A stretch of 64,000 bases of DNA from Arctopsyche grandis. Lineage: Eukaryota > Arthropoda > Insecta > Trichoptera > Hydropsychidae. The DNA lies in contig NC_135360.1 of the NCBI RefSeq assembly GCF_051622035.1, positions 33,807,206 to 33,871,205 of the forward strand, written 5' to 3'. The notes under the pieces were generated by a model. That model was not told the origin of the DNA, did no database searches, and was given only the letters and a program-made list of their open reading frames with translations. Shown here piece after piece: positions 12,141 to 24,700 of this stretch. Position 1 is the first letter of the stretch, and every line of letters starts with the position of its first letter. The position numbers and the translations under genes are program-made.

Positions 12141-12559
12141 AAAATAAATAACAGCAAGCACTTAAATTAGTAACCTTTGCAATATGATTAAAATATAATC
12201 CTTATACAGATAAGTAGGTATAATGAGTAAAAAAATTATGAACCGAAATACATAGGATCAAAATATGAAGGTTTATTTCGATCCCTGATCATATTTTTAA
12301 AGTGTCAAAAGGAAAAGATGTGTATTTTTGAGATAATCCAAACTCTGCGAATCCTATCACACGGAAACTTTATATTGGTTATAATTTTTATTCGTTTTTT
12401 TAAACCTACCGAAAATGGTAGCTTCTATCACATGTCCTCTTTCTTTTTATATTTTTTTGTTTTTCTTATCTCCTAAGCCAATCAACGGATTGAGCTGAAT
12501 CTTAGGTATGATACATTTTAGAAAATGGTGCTTTTTTATTTTTTGAGTTGACACATCAT
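12141..12559. other. Noncoding AT-rich stretch
   Basis: Nothing recognisable lies between the motif cluster and the GC-richer island that follows. Confidence 0.5.
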
Positions 12560-13159
12560 CAGGTACCGCACCGTTCTCATCAAAGCGGTAAATAAATCGA
12601 TGCGAAATTAATAATTACGCGCGCCAAATCCGACACATGGGCGGCGCGTGGCCCACCACCGTATTCGGGGAGGGTACCGTTTCGAAAATAAATATAAATA
12701 AATATAATCGGTGCATTTGGGGCGACCTTTGTCGGCCTGTGGCGCCTTTTACGAAATGGTGAATTGAGTTCACCTGCCGACCGCAGAGAGAGAGTACCGG
12801 TTGGTGGTGAGAGAACTCGACAGTCGAGTGTGGGCAATCGTGACCGTCGCTTGTCGGTCTCCGTGATCCGAAAATATACCCGCTGCTGCACTTCAAGCGC
12901 CGTTCACACATACAGTGACATCGCGAGGTGCTTATCCACCCCCAACCCACCCAGCCGACCCTCAGAAACACACCCAAAATCAACACACAGCCAGTGCAAG
13001 TCAAACCCACCCCGAACGCGCACTCCATACTTAGAAGTGTCAAAATTTTAACAGTGCTTCAAATTCTTTCGATTTTTATAATCCCAAAGATTAGTTCAAA
13101 GGTTCTATTTTCGTTGTGCATCGTTCAATTTTTTCATACCTAAGAAATATTTTGAAAAA
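12560..13159 (+). promoter_or_regulatory. GC-richer island, probable promoter/5' leader
   Basis: GC content rises sharply compared with both flanks. The strip carries CGCGCG-, GAGAGAG- and CACCC-type sequence, then a CA-rich, stop-poor leader-like part (12900-13060). It ends at an ATG in a good context (AAAAAATGGC at about 13156-13165). Open frames here occur in several phases on both strands and lack domains, so coding is not argued. It could be the promoter and 5' untranslated exon of a plus-strand transcript, perhaps one reaching the signal-peptide exon at 20663, but no splice link can be shown. Confidence 0.35.
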
Positions 13160-13285
13160 ATGGCTTGCCCTAAATTGCGTTCCGGTTTGCCGGTCGATCC
13201 ATTTTGCAGGGCGAGCTTTTCAAATATCGTCTGCTTTGAACTGAAGTATCGCTTTTTACATTTTAACGATTTTGTTAAACATTGA
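13160..13285 (+). CDS. Possible short first coding exon (unrecognised)
   Basis: An ATG with a favourable context opens a 41-codon frame starting MACPKLRSGLPVDPF and closed by TGA at 13283-13285. It is preceded by the GC-richer leader-like block. If it is a first exon, donor-like GT dinucleotides follow CCG at about 13182 and 13192, leaving only about eight to eleven residues. No family is recognised and no downstream exon is identified. It may equally be untranslated or chance. Confidence 0.2.
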   Translation: MACPKLRSGLPVDPFCRASFSNIVCFELKYRFLHFNDFVKH

Positions 13286-14414
13286 TTTATTGTTATTAAT
13301 GTCTAAAGACTTCCTAGATCCTTGAAGAGTTAGATGGAACTACTTTATAATCGCCAAAAGTTCAAAATCACCATATATTTTGATTGATTGTGATAAAAAA
13401 GCGCTTATAACCTTGTTTTAAATCATACTTCAAATCCAAATTCAAATTCAAATTTAAATCATATATAAAAAATACTTCAAATCTGTTTGACATAAATTCG
13501 CCATCCTACAAATAAGAATTGTTCAATATCGCCCTTTTGGCATGGAACCTTTTCATATGATTTTGATGCAATTTTCAATGACCTTTATATAAAAAAAAAT
13601 CTAATTTATCCATCGTTCATAAATTACATTAAATTGTTCTTAAAATCATGTAACATTTTTATAAGAAATGTATAATCATTTTAACTAAGCCTTTAGAAAG
13701 TCATCACTTTTTAAAATCAAGGTATTAATATGCAATTTTCACGACATTGAAAAGATTCTTTAAGTTATGTACGAAGAAATGGCATATAAGTGGGGCAAAA
13801 TGCAATGATCCGTTTTGTATTGAATCATTTTTCGTCTTGATTATATCTTTAGATCTTTCTACTCTGTGTTTCACTGAATAGAGCTAGTTCCTCTGAAAGT
13901 TTGCGTCGATTGTAATTCGCATTTTATGATTTATGTGTGTGCGCGTACGTTTTAAGCCCACAAAGTTTTGCAACTGTCCAACTAGTTATATCGGTACGTT
14001 GCGAAACCGCGATAAGTGTTAAAGTAATGTCAACGTGAAAGTTGAGCAACGCTGGTTTAATACGGCGCGAATAAAACGAATCTATCGGACCAAACAGTTA
14101 CGTAAAATTGGTATATAAATGTATGTATATGTAAATCAGTAAGCGAGTTGATAACAACTTTTCAGCAACGGCGTGGCTTGAAGTTCGTTGCGAAAATCAA
14201 TTGCCCAATTTCTTCGTTTTCGTTAATTGGCACGTTGGAATTTTGCAAATTGGAACGGAGCACTTTTCCGAGACGTTGTATTGTTTTAATAAAAAATCGT
14301 TTATATCTAATTGTACTTTTAAGCTCTTATATATAGGTATGTATTCGTCAACTCATTTTACTTGAAAGCTCATTTGAAATGCATTTATAAACTGCCCAGC
14401 GTCGCTCAAATGAT
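13286..14414. other. Noncoding AT-rich stretch
   Basis: No gene supported. Imperfect AAATTC-type repeats occur at 13425-13465. Confidence 0.5.
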
Positions 14415-14915
14415 CTCTATGATTAAATTTTGTATATCAAATATACTATAAGATACATACCTATAGTAGACCAAATTTGGCGGTTCAAAATTATTAACCG
14501 TAGATCTAAATAATGGACAACTGAACTTATATATGTAGATGTTAGATTTTTTATATTTAGAATACTTTCATTAAAAATATGCATGAGAAAATTGTCATTA
14601 AAAATATGCTCAGATGAGCAAAAGTGGGGCGAAATAGTAAAAAATTTGGAAAATTTTAGATGTTACATTTTTTATATTTAGAAAACATTCATTAAAAATA
14701 TACATAAGAAAATTTTCATTAAAAATATTCACAGATGAGCAAAAGTGGGGCGAAAATAGTAAAAAATTCGGAAAATGTTTACTCTATGATCAAATTTCGT
14801 ATATCAAATTTACTATAAGATACATATAGTATCTATCTATCCAAAATTAAGAACCGTAGATCTGAATAATGGACAAACAAATTTACACATGTAGATGTTA
14901 GATTGTAAATTTTCA
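14415..14915. repeat. Nested tandem duplication (A-B-B'-A')
   Basis: Segment A (about 14415-14540, starting CTCTATGAT) recurs at 14782-14915 with the same landmarks (ATATCAAAT, ACTATAAGATACAT, CCGTAGATCT, GTAGATGTTAGAT), an offset of 367 bp. Between them, segment B (about 14540-14660) is repeated at 14661-14781 with an offset of 121 bp, marked by AGATGAGCAAAAGTGGGGCG in each copy. Copies have diverged slightly. No coding content is visible. Confidence 0.8.
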
Positions 14916-16409
14916 TTAAAACTATCTATGCATAAACTTATCATGACGAACAAAATTGAACAATTAGTTTAGTTGATTTGAATAAGAATTCCAGACACCT
15001 TGGGATAGAAATCAATTTAAAATAAATTTCATTACCTATTTTAAGTATTTAAATGCATATTTAGACTATCTTTAATTAAATTTAACACCTTCAAAGTAAT
15101 GAATCAATAATTTCAAACTATGATACTGAATTTAAATATGTACGTATATTTGATTTAATTTTTTCATATTTATTCATTTTTTTATTTCGTAATTATTCAT
15201 TTATTTTATCACTGTCGGAAAATGTGAGTGAATTTTTTACACATACACCTTATTTGTAATTTATTGAGCTTTTTACGTAGAAAAAATTAGTTTTATCTTT
15301 TAAAATCGCAATTTTCAGAGAAAGGTAAAGATAGCCTGCATCACTTTCGATCTGCTTTAACGATCAATTATATATAAAAAAGTTTTATAATACAACAATG
15401 TGGTCACACTGATTTCTTCTGAAGAAGCAGCACTTAAATAATCAGTACAAGCGTATCTTATATTTTTTATTATATTTCGACAGTAGTAATTTTGTCAATT
15501 CTTCCGGGAAATTCGACAAGAAGAAAGTACACATTTTCGTACGCGCGGAACGAATAAAAAATTATATTCTCACTATAGACGAACAATTGTTGCGCTCATG
15601 TGAAACGCGCATTAGTTCAATGTTTGTTTATTTTTTTAAATATACGAGTGTGCGAAATTTTTTCAACAGATCTTAACATTTGATTGAGTGCACTCCTCAA
15701 AAACGGTTTCCAAAAAAAAAAAGTAAACTGTATTTTATTATTGTTAATTTTTTTAACTAACATGAGCGCATATGAGAATTTCATACGTGAGCTCATCTCT
15801 AAAAATTGAATCTTACACATGTGAGTGTACATATGTATGTACTTTGTTGAAAGACCTTGATGACGTTGACCTCAAGAACTTGGACATTATTTGCCTGCAA
15901 TTATTAGACAGAATGCATTCCCATTCAAGGTCTCACTAAGGACCGCAAGCTGCATTCTATCCAAGGCTCGACTATTTAAAATCTATATAAATATATTCGA
16001 ACGGATCGTAAAACGCGTTGATTTATTAGCATTTTATATGTATATTTTGCGAACACCTCGTTACCTAGATTCAAACTTGGATGCTTAAAAAAAATGTGGA
16101 CGAGCATCCTTTTTTTGCCTACTCTTCTTCTAATACAACCACCTTTCACTTTGGACGTCAATAAACTTCTTCAAATATTAATACTTAAAAAAAAAACGTA
16201 ATATCTATCAATCACTGGTACAAGTCGACACGTGTAACGAATTATTAGTTAGGTTATGTTACAATTTTAGTTGTAAAACAATTCGTGACTGGCTTGGATT
16301 GGATTTAAATAGCTTTAGAATAGTTTAATGATTTTTTTTACGAATAGTTTTTTTTATTTAATTTTTTCAATAGTGAAATAGCTAGATTTTATTTTTATTT
16401 TTAGCATAT
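14916..16409. other. Noncoding AT-rich stretch
   Basis: No gene is supported. Short open frames at 15617-15832 and 15891-16161 lack domains and overlap on both strands. Confidence 0.5.
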
Positions 16410-16452
16410 TAACCACAGTGACATTACAGACAGCTCTAACGCATCACTGTGG
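16385..16452 (-). mobile_element. Retroposon 3' hairpin tail, minus strand
   Basis: Read on the minus strand, a 9-bp stem (CCACAGTGA / TCACTGTGG, at 16444-16452 and 16413-16421) encloses a 22-nt loop and is followed by an AAAATAAAAATAAAAT tail. This matches the tail architecture of the SINEs and the jockey/CR1-like LINE, with the loop core CTGTC/CTGTAATG retained. Nothing recognisable as a SINE body follows at 16453-16900, so this is either a LINE/SINE end with a decayed body or a different family. Confidence 0.5.
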
Positions 16453-16930
16453 CCAGTCATACAATTATAACATCATCAAAATAATAATCTTAATCATAAT
16501 AATATCAACCTGTTATATCTTGATGGAACTATCATTGATATTTAATAATTGATAAAATCAACAACTGGCGTTTCTCAACGACCACTCAACCAGTTTAGCA
16601 CATTAGATAAATTCCTTTGGATAAATCTCTAACTACAAAATTTTTCGTAGTGAATAATGCTATAACACATATCGAGAGATAAATCTCTTAGAAAAAATCG
16701 ACTTTTTTTCTAAGAATCTTTCATCAACTAAGCAATTATTTTTGTGTAATTTTGGAATTAAAAGCTTTTTATATGAAAATCTTCTGAACAAATATACCTA
16801 TACATATAGTATCGTCTTTGTATCATGTTGTGAACAAGAACAGACAAGTTTGTGATTTCTGAAAAAAAGCTAAGATAAACATATTGCTAGAGACGTGTCT
16901 GCAGATTTTTCTAGTGAAAAATGGGATATA
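16453..16930. other. Noncoding stretch between two reversed retroposon tails
   Basis: No gene is supported. A short inverted pair (AGAGATAAATCTCT type) occurs at about 16675-16690. Confidence 0.45.
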
Positions 16931-17409
16931 TGAGATTTATTTATATTTTACAATTTTGCCATAGTGACATTACAGATTAGCTCCAGGTCGTCACTATGGC
17001 TAATTTATTACAAGACATTGAAAACTTATAAGTAACGAGACATCTAAATACATAATTACTACATCGAAACAATACCTGACATGTATGGTCAGATATTAAT
17101 AACATTTTTCATGTAACAATACGAATTTTTACATTCGATAAACAACCACAGAGACATCTATGGTGAGAAATCTGGTGAAACCTGAGATATAACAATAACT
17201 CAAGGTTTGCAACAGAAAATTAGGAAGGAAAAGCCAATTTTACAGGAACCGTTTCAATGAAAATGAGAAAAATTGGCAAATTCTGATAAGAAACGATCGA
17301 CCTCAACAAACCAAGGTCTGGCCAACAACGAGACTCTTAGTGGGAATCGAACCCGTGACATCAAGCACGAAATAATTCAATACTCACCACTAGACCACGC
17401 TGCTGGTTA
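16931..17409 (-). mobile_element. tRNA-derived SINE, minus strand, variant 3' hairpin
   Basis: On the minus strand it starts TAACCAGCAGCG (17409) and has a clear pol III A box TGGTCTAGTGG (17397-17387) and B box GGTTCGATTCC (17353-17343). The body is shared with the other SINEs (TTTGCCAATTTT, GAAACGGTTCC, ATGTCTCGTTA and a TGTCTTG strip). The 3' end differs: stem GCCATAGTGAC / GTCACTATGGC (17000-16990 with 16968-16958) around a 21-nt loop, then an AAATAAAT tail. The head resembles tRNA-Glu-like promoters. It is transcribed by pol III if active and has no coding capacity. Confidence 0.85.
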
Positions 17410-20400
17410 AATCGATATATTGACAAATGTTTGTTCAAAATGCGTTTTATAAAATGCACTTTAGGTCGACTAATCTACTTTAGCAGGTATACAATTGTTT
17501 CGATGACATTCTATTGTCGAACGTGTGATATTTTTAGCCCATTCACGGGCTGATGCAATAAAGAAGAGTCAATTACGTATCAACACACAACAGACGCGTT
17601 CCCATTTATGTCATTTTCTATATTGTCGCAACAGATCGGTCAATTTCTCCACATTGCTTATTAGGTATGGCCGATGCGACCGATTTGGCAACAAATCTTC
17701 GACTTGCCGGCCATTGCAAAATCGCATATCACTAATGACGTTATAATGCAACGCGAGTTCTTCGAAGAAAAATCACAATATGACTAAATATTTCAAGAAC
17801 ACATTTGTATGGTATACATATTTCGGACTTCGTTTCGATCAATGTCACATTCAAGGCCTATTCGATTTTTTTTAAATACGCTCAAATATCATTAAAGTGA
17901 ATTTTTTGCACGCAAAAGTGACATTTGATTTTTAAATACCTTCAAAATGTCAGGTGGATACGATTTTAAAATCGTTTTAATTGATATTTCGACGCCCATG
18001 CGATATGAAAGTTTATTTAAATCGTGCTGTTAATTCGCATTACAATCATACGAATGACTAGGCATGATATTTAACAATGGAGGATTATAAATCGTTGCAG
18101 TAAAAGTTTGTAAAGTGAGCCTATTGTTATTTAAATTTGTACTGTGAATAAAATTATATTATTTTTTGGAGCCTTTACGATCGGAATCAATTAATTCCGT
18201 ATAAGATTTTTATAAGCTTTCTAATAAAAAATTAGCACGTACTGATTTGGTTAACAATATTACATATCATGATTAATATAAATTTGCTATTTTTAAATAA
18301 AAAATCATTTCATTGAATAATTTGTCTTTACATTTGTACAAAAAATTAAATAAGACAGAATATTGTTACACTAATCTCGTAAATCCGAAATTACATATTG
18401 TTAGGGGGAGAATTTATATTGCAACACTTTCTGTTCTGTGTTTTAAAATTTTGAATAGAAGGGTGCTGAAAGGATTTAACATAATATAACATAAAAATAT
18501 TAAAAAAAAAAACAATATACAAATAAAATGATTAATGTAATGCAAGCAAAAGCGACAAGATTTATATTTAGCTGTTCAATTATTTTTATCTCGAGGTTAG
18601 GTTAGATTAATATGAATAGTCAACATTTGCATATGTATATCTATCATAAAAAATACTGAAAATTTCTAATATTTTTAGAGATATAATCGATCACTATCAA
18701 ACCATAAACTGACCTACTTTTCATACCTGCAGCCCAAATAGTTCAATTGGAAATAAAATTAATCACTTCCTCTGGATGAAGAGGCCTAATCTTACATACA
18801 TATATGCATATATTATATTAATTCAAGTGTTAACTATGAGGATTGAGTATAAAATGGAGCAATTTTCATTTGATCTAACCTCAAATTTGACCCTCAAACT
18901 TGCCTTCCGCGACTCAATCTCTCACGAGAACTCAACCTCACATCCACACATCCGTCAATTTTGCACGATAATTGCGCACGGGTCATTGTATATTGTCATT
19001 ATCGTAGGTTTTTAGGTCTAGAAACTAGAAAGTTTCACTCAACACTTGTAACGATTTAAAATACCACATCCGCGCCCGAGAGCGAACGTGCTACATTCCT
19101 CAGAAGGTCAGGGATCAAATTCCATGACAACCGCTCGGAAAAACCTCAATGAAAAGCTCAAAAGGAAACCCCTCGCGAGTGCAATCGTTGTGCAACCGTT
19201 TAACGGTCGCTAATGATCGATTTTGTCCGTTTTATCGATCGATAGGTTGCTGTATAATCATTGTGAACATCGAATGCGCAACCTATGCCAATTATGACTT
19301 TTTGTTCGTCCATTAATCATCTCATAGATTGGGCAAGTCACGAGGCTCTACTTTTTGTATCATCTTGCGGTGTTTCAAGACACCGCGTGTCGAATGCGCA
19401 TCTCATAATCGTGCTAAAAGTCAAACGGACACACTTGAAATTCATAGCAAAAAGTTCTAGATGATTCTATTTGTAATTCTGAATTTTAAACATTTAAATT
19501 ATATTTCAAATAGGTACACAAACATACACATATATTTACATGTAACGACCCTTTACGTAAAAATCTAGTTTTTGTAAATAAAATCTATGACCTTTGACAC
19601 TTTTAATAATTCAAACACATTTTCAAAGAGTGAATCTAGTATTTCCAAATTAATACCATTTATTAAAAAAATTCGTTGTCAATTAAAAAAATAGCAATTT
19701 TCACATCGAATATTATATAGCTGCATATGTATGTATATATAAACATAATATGATTTAAAATAACCAGTTTTAAAAATAATTTGATGTTAATTAAAAAAAA
19801 TGATCAACGTTTGGCATTTAATTTCAGCATATACCTACATATACATATATACATTTGCACTCATTTTTAACGTGGATTAATTGCGTATAAAAATTTCTAT
19901 ATACATTGAATTGAACAATAATTTAAATGAGTATTAAACTAAAATCAATGCTTACTTCTTTTTAAGAAATTGTTATAAAATTATCGGCTATAAACTTAAA
20001 AATTGCAATATAAATTTGAGTTTAGTTTTGAAAGCTCGCAAGCGAGTATTTTATGTATATGAATAAAATTAAATTAAATGACGCTTTTCTCATCTTAAAT
20101 ATTGTCACTATAATTGCTTTTAAAAATTGGTTCAAAATTATTTATATTTATATCAAAAAAATCAATTCAAAGCTGACCATAAAATTTTGCTACATTGTAC
20201 AATATGTATTGAATTTAACCATCAAATTTCTTATATATTTTATATGATCGATGATATGTCAAAAAGTGTTTTATTGTTTTAAAAAGATCACTCTACAATT
20301 TCTTGATATCAGTGTTTCTAAAACATTCTTATATATGTTAAAAAATTGCGTTCAAAGTCAGGGTTTCGATTCAGATCTCTCTCAGCGATGAATGAATCAC

Positions 20401-20662
20401 GCGCAAAAGTCGATCCGAATCTCAATCAACAATGGCCGATAAATAATTTCGAGCTTGACCGGTCCCGGTAAAACCCAATAATTTCGACTTGCACACATTT
20501 TAACCTTTATTTTATATATATATGTATCTCGAGGCAAAATTCAACTTTCACTTTTTAAACCGCTCGCACACACCCATTCTCACTACCATCACGCACATTT
20601 TTTTTCCATCGATACGCAATAATTTAATTAATATCTATAATTTGTGTGTTTCATCTTTGCAG
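17410..20662. other. Long noncoding stretch
   Basis: No gene is supported. The piece at 19050-19440 is less AT-rich and has ATCGATCGATAGG-type sequence near 19236. Simple CATA/TATG tracts lie near 19520 and 19840. Upstream of the following exon, CT-rich sequence leads to a good acceptor at 20661-20662. Confidence 0.5.
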
Positions 20663-20995
20663 AAATCATTTTGGAAGAGTCTCACTGCGAACAAGATGTA
20701 ATGGAGACATAACCTCGATCGAATACAGTTTTTGTTATTAGTTAGTGTTAAATGCGTGCGTAGATGACTATAGTTTCGTATAGTGAAAGGACGATGCTCC
20801 AACCGAGAGCGATGGCCGCTCGAAACAGAGCTGAATCAGTGAATTTATTCGCAGACAATCATAAAAATAACACATCAGTGGGAGGTGATAGCATCAGGAG
20901 AAGAAAAATGGCGGCCATAGGTGGAATTACGAAATCAATAGGGATTTACGCAATCGTGTCGTTAATCTTCTTGTCTGGATTTACTCTCTGTCAAG
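20663..20995 (+). CDS. First coding exon of a secreted/membrane protein (signal peptide)
   Basis: A pyrimidine-rich acceptor ending TTTGCAG (20656-20662) opens the exon, and a strong donor AG|GTCAGT closes it at 20995/20996. Coding can begin at the ATG at 20764 or, more plausibly, at 20908, where AAAAATGGCGGCC is a good context. From there a short basic start (GGITKS) precedes a hydrophobic core (IYAIVSLIFLSGF) and a small-residue/cysteine end, a standard signal peptide for entry into the secretory pathway. The exon ends within a codon shortly after the likely cleavage site, so the mature protein is encoded in other exons. None is identifiable in the plus strand here. This layout, a small signal exon isolated by very large introns, is common for insect neuronal surface proteins, but the family cannot be named. 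The part before 20764 is 5' UTR. Confidence 0.6.
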
Positions 20996-21415
20996 GTCAG
21001 TCAAGTTCATTTTTATTACTAATTTCAATATACAACCTTAACCTATTTATGTGTAAATGTTATTTTATAATTGCCATAGGTAGGTATAAATTTAATAAAT
21101 AGACAAATATTTATTCAAAAATAAATCAATGTTAAAAATATTATTATTTCAAATTTGACATTGAATTCGAATTTCAAAAGACATTGATTTTTTGCAAACC
21201 TTAAACATATGTATGTACATATATATATAAGGTAAGAACCTTTTTGCTTCGAATTTACTCTAAATATTGTTCCAAGATTCATTAATTTAAACGAAAAGTT
21301 TATAATTTATCTAGAAAAAGTTTACTTTTTAATTTAATTTTTGATGTTAAACATTTCATAAAATTTAACATGGCTATTTTTAATTAGTATTTAATTAAAA
21401 AAAATCTTTTTACAT
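20996..21415. other. Probable intron sequence
   Basis: This AT-rich sequence lies after the strong donor at 20996. No exon is recognised. Confidence 0.5.
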
Positions 21416-21481
21416 CTTTTTGGTTGAATTTTTAATCCTTTTTGGTTGAATTTTGAATCCTTTTTGGTTGAATTTTGACAT
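21416..21481. repeat. Three tandem copies of a 22-bp unit
   Basis: The unit CTTTTTGGTTGAATTTTGA(A)T is repeated at 21416, 21438 and 21460 with very few changes. Confidence 0.9.
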
Positions 21482-21572
21482 TCCATTTTGAAATGTACTA
21501 TAAAACTCCTCTAACTTTTCATTTCAATTCTTTGTACAAAGGCTACAATTTAACCGTTTAGTTTTTTTTCAA

Positions 21573-21730
21573 TAAATGGTCAGTATCTTTTATAGAAAAT
21601 TTAATGATATTAGTTTAAAATATAATGTATAAAAATAAGCGGTCAGTTAACCGTTTATTGTTCTTAATATTTCTTGACAAACAGACAATAGTCAGTGAGT
21701 GATGATATAACTTACTGATCATCTATTAAT
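21573..21730. repeat. Third cluster of the AATAAATGRTCAGT motif
   Basis: AATAAATGGTCAGTA occurs near 21572, AATAAGCGGTCAGTTAA near 21634, a related AATAGTCAGTGA near 21688 and the reverse form TTACTGATCAT near 21712. The core is shared with the arrays at 3.3 kb and 11.8-12.1 kb. Confidence 0.45.
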
Positions 21731-24700
21731 TGTCTAAATCAAACAGATCAAATTAATACTCGATGTTATTACAGAGCAAATAGGGAGCGAATGTATCAAT
21801 AAAATGAATCAATAAAAACGATATACTTTTTTTAGTTTTTAATCAATTAAAAATTCACAAAAATGAATCGAATTAATATTTGATGAAAATTCATCTTTAT
21901 TTAAATTATATTTAATTCAAAATTTTAACACACACCGTTTGGGTGAAAATATTTAATGTTATTTTTTATTCCAATAATTCGAAAGATATGTATATGTACA
22001 GCAACGGTCAAAAGTAATAAAACCACTTCACTTTCACTGACGTTTTATAATAACCACACATAATTTCAGTCAATATCAAATAAAATCATACGACACGGGT
22101 AATAATAATTGTATTATAAACGTTTTTCACTTCCTAATAAATCATCGCTTGCGCACTACTCTATTACATACATATGTATGTACATACATTAATAACTTAC
22201 GCACATTAATCAGTATTTATCGCCTATCAAATCTTCGGCCGGTTATGCTGCGGATGTTTTAAATTAATAAAATTGACGAGCCCATAATCAACAAGTGCAT
22301 ATTGTACATAGTACATATTGTAATCGCGTAACGGTAATTAACTGTAATCAAAAATTTCCGAATATCAAAAACGCGTGTTGAAAGCACACTCGCGCATAAT
22401 ACAACAACTAGTGAAGAAACAAATTTGGAAAACACTCTGATATAACAACTTTATAATATAATATTATGTTTTTTTTTTTTGCACATATGTTCAAACGATC
22501 CATAATGATCATGTCGTAAGTGTAAACACGCGACTTTCTTCCTGTGCTGTATTGTGTTGAATTTTTTTGACAATCTTTCATACTATTCAAAAACGAACGT
22601 TCGCGCTTAGTTTTTGCTACCTATATATGAAAATTTATTAACAACTGTACTAACAGTATCTAATAATAGTATCGTACAACTGTTTTTTAAATTTCGCAAC
22701 CACTAATCGTGAAATTCCACTAACAAATATCAAAGAAAATTATATTAAATTAAATTTTATGTCATTTTTCATTGTATTTTCTTTGGTTCTACTCATCTAC
22801 ATAGGTATTTGGTAAATATGTCTTATAAAATTATAAAGTCATTTTAATACATACATATTTAATTAGCGTGATTTTTCATTTCAATTAATGTGATTATATA
22901 ATATGTATCGATTCATACATTATTAACGAAATTCCACTAAAAAATCAAATTATGAAATGAAAATGATTACCTTTATCGGATTCATTAGTTTTAATACACC
23001 TGTTTATCAAGTAGTGGTTTTTATGCACTGTGACAAAGAATTTGAAATATTCCAAGGTCAATTTTGTTCATTATAATAAATGTTTAAAATAAAGTTCTAG
23101 AATCGTCTAAATGTTTGTATAAAACATTATTAATATAATGGCGTTTGAATTTAATTCGATTTCATTTCATAATACGAGTTGCATTCTTTTTTAAACATTT
23201 ACCTGTTGATATCAATTCACATACAAATAAATAATAAATTAAATTATTCACATAATCAATTCACATAAATAATAAATTACATATTTGAGCATCTCATCGT
23301 TGATTTCGTCTAAGTTTGATTATATGATTAATAAAAAAAAAATAACAAAATTTCTTCAACAAATTCAACACAAAAACAACCTTCATCAACCTTGAAACTT
23401 CAATAACAACCCAAATCATCGACCAAAATAACAATACACATGCAATAAGCTCAAACTTGAAAATCTCCCATACCCAGCATCATCGATAGATTCGCTTTTC
23501 AATTTGAAAGTGCCGGTCAAACACGTGTTTGGCCTTCGTCCACGTTCGTATTCGAGACGGAATGTTTCCATCGGCGATTAAGGGCACAGATTTTAGCATC
23601 GTTCACGATCAGAAAGTGGTTATTTTTCGTGTTAAGACCATCAACTATCGCTAAAAAGCGCTCGCTTTCTTCCTATTCAATTCCGACGACTTTCCACCGT
23701 ACATCAGACGCGAAACCAACGAACGCTTCGCACAACTGCTAACCGTTAAAAATGTCAGGAACTGTTAACTACAATACTTAACCGACTGGTTTGATTCCTC
23801 GAGAGTCCATACCGATACCGTATCGATGAATATCTTGCTATTTTTCCAACAACTTCAATCCTACGCAAGTCATTACTCGCAATCTAATATACGAATGATA
23901 TTGTTTGTATGTAAGAGCAATTTGATAACGGATTCCAAATCTTGTAGATTATATTTAACATTTATGTCGTTACGTATTAGCGTAGAAGATGGGCGTGCGA
24001 CTCTTCTCGACGCGAGAGAAAATTCAAATGATATATTAAAATGTGCTTTTATCGCTTTGTTTATAACGTAGTTATTTTGATATGGGAATAACAATGCAAT
24101 TGTGGGAAATTTTCTGTATATTGTATAAAATTATTATTAAAGACGGTTTATTTGAAGCGTGATCAGATAGGAAGTGCCTCCTGTAATACGCTAATATATA
24201 TAACTATTTTCTATTCAATATGTATGAATAAAAAATAAGGTTCACGGAATTAATTATTTATTGTTAAGCTTTTGTAATATGGAATGTTTAAATGTTCAAT
24301 ATACATTTTCAAATGAAAAGTTAGTGAATTTTAAATAATTATCTGCAAAAAAATTGGCATAGATACAAGTTTCTAGAAATTTTTATGTTTGCGGTGGTTT
24401 TTAAAATAATCATCCATGTAGACAAGTCTCTTATACACAAGTTGAAATTTTTCGTATTCAGACATGCTACGACAGACCGTCTTCGAAAAATATTTCCTAT
24501 ATATTATATGTATATAAAGGAACAAACCTCTCATTTTTCATTTCAATTTTTATTTTTTGAGAATCTTTAGTCAAACAGTAAATCTTTGACTAAATGAAAT
24601 TTTGAGATCACATCAGACTTCATTACATACATACATAGATTAACGATTGAGGATTTTGGTTTTAATTTCCTGTTCATTATTTAATAATATTTCAAGTCAT

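Noticed and set aside
12580..13051. Open frames on both strands (up to 142 codons)
   Set aside because: Several phases are open together because of local GC content; composition is leader-like and no family is recognisable.
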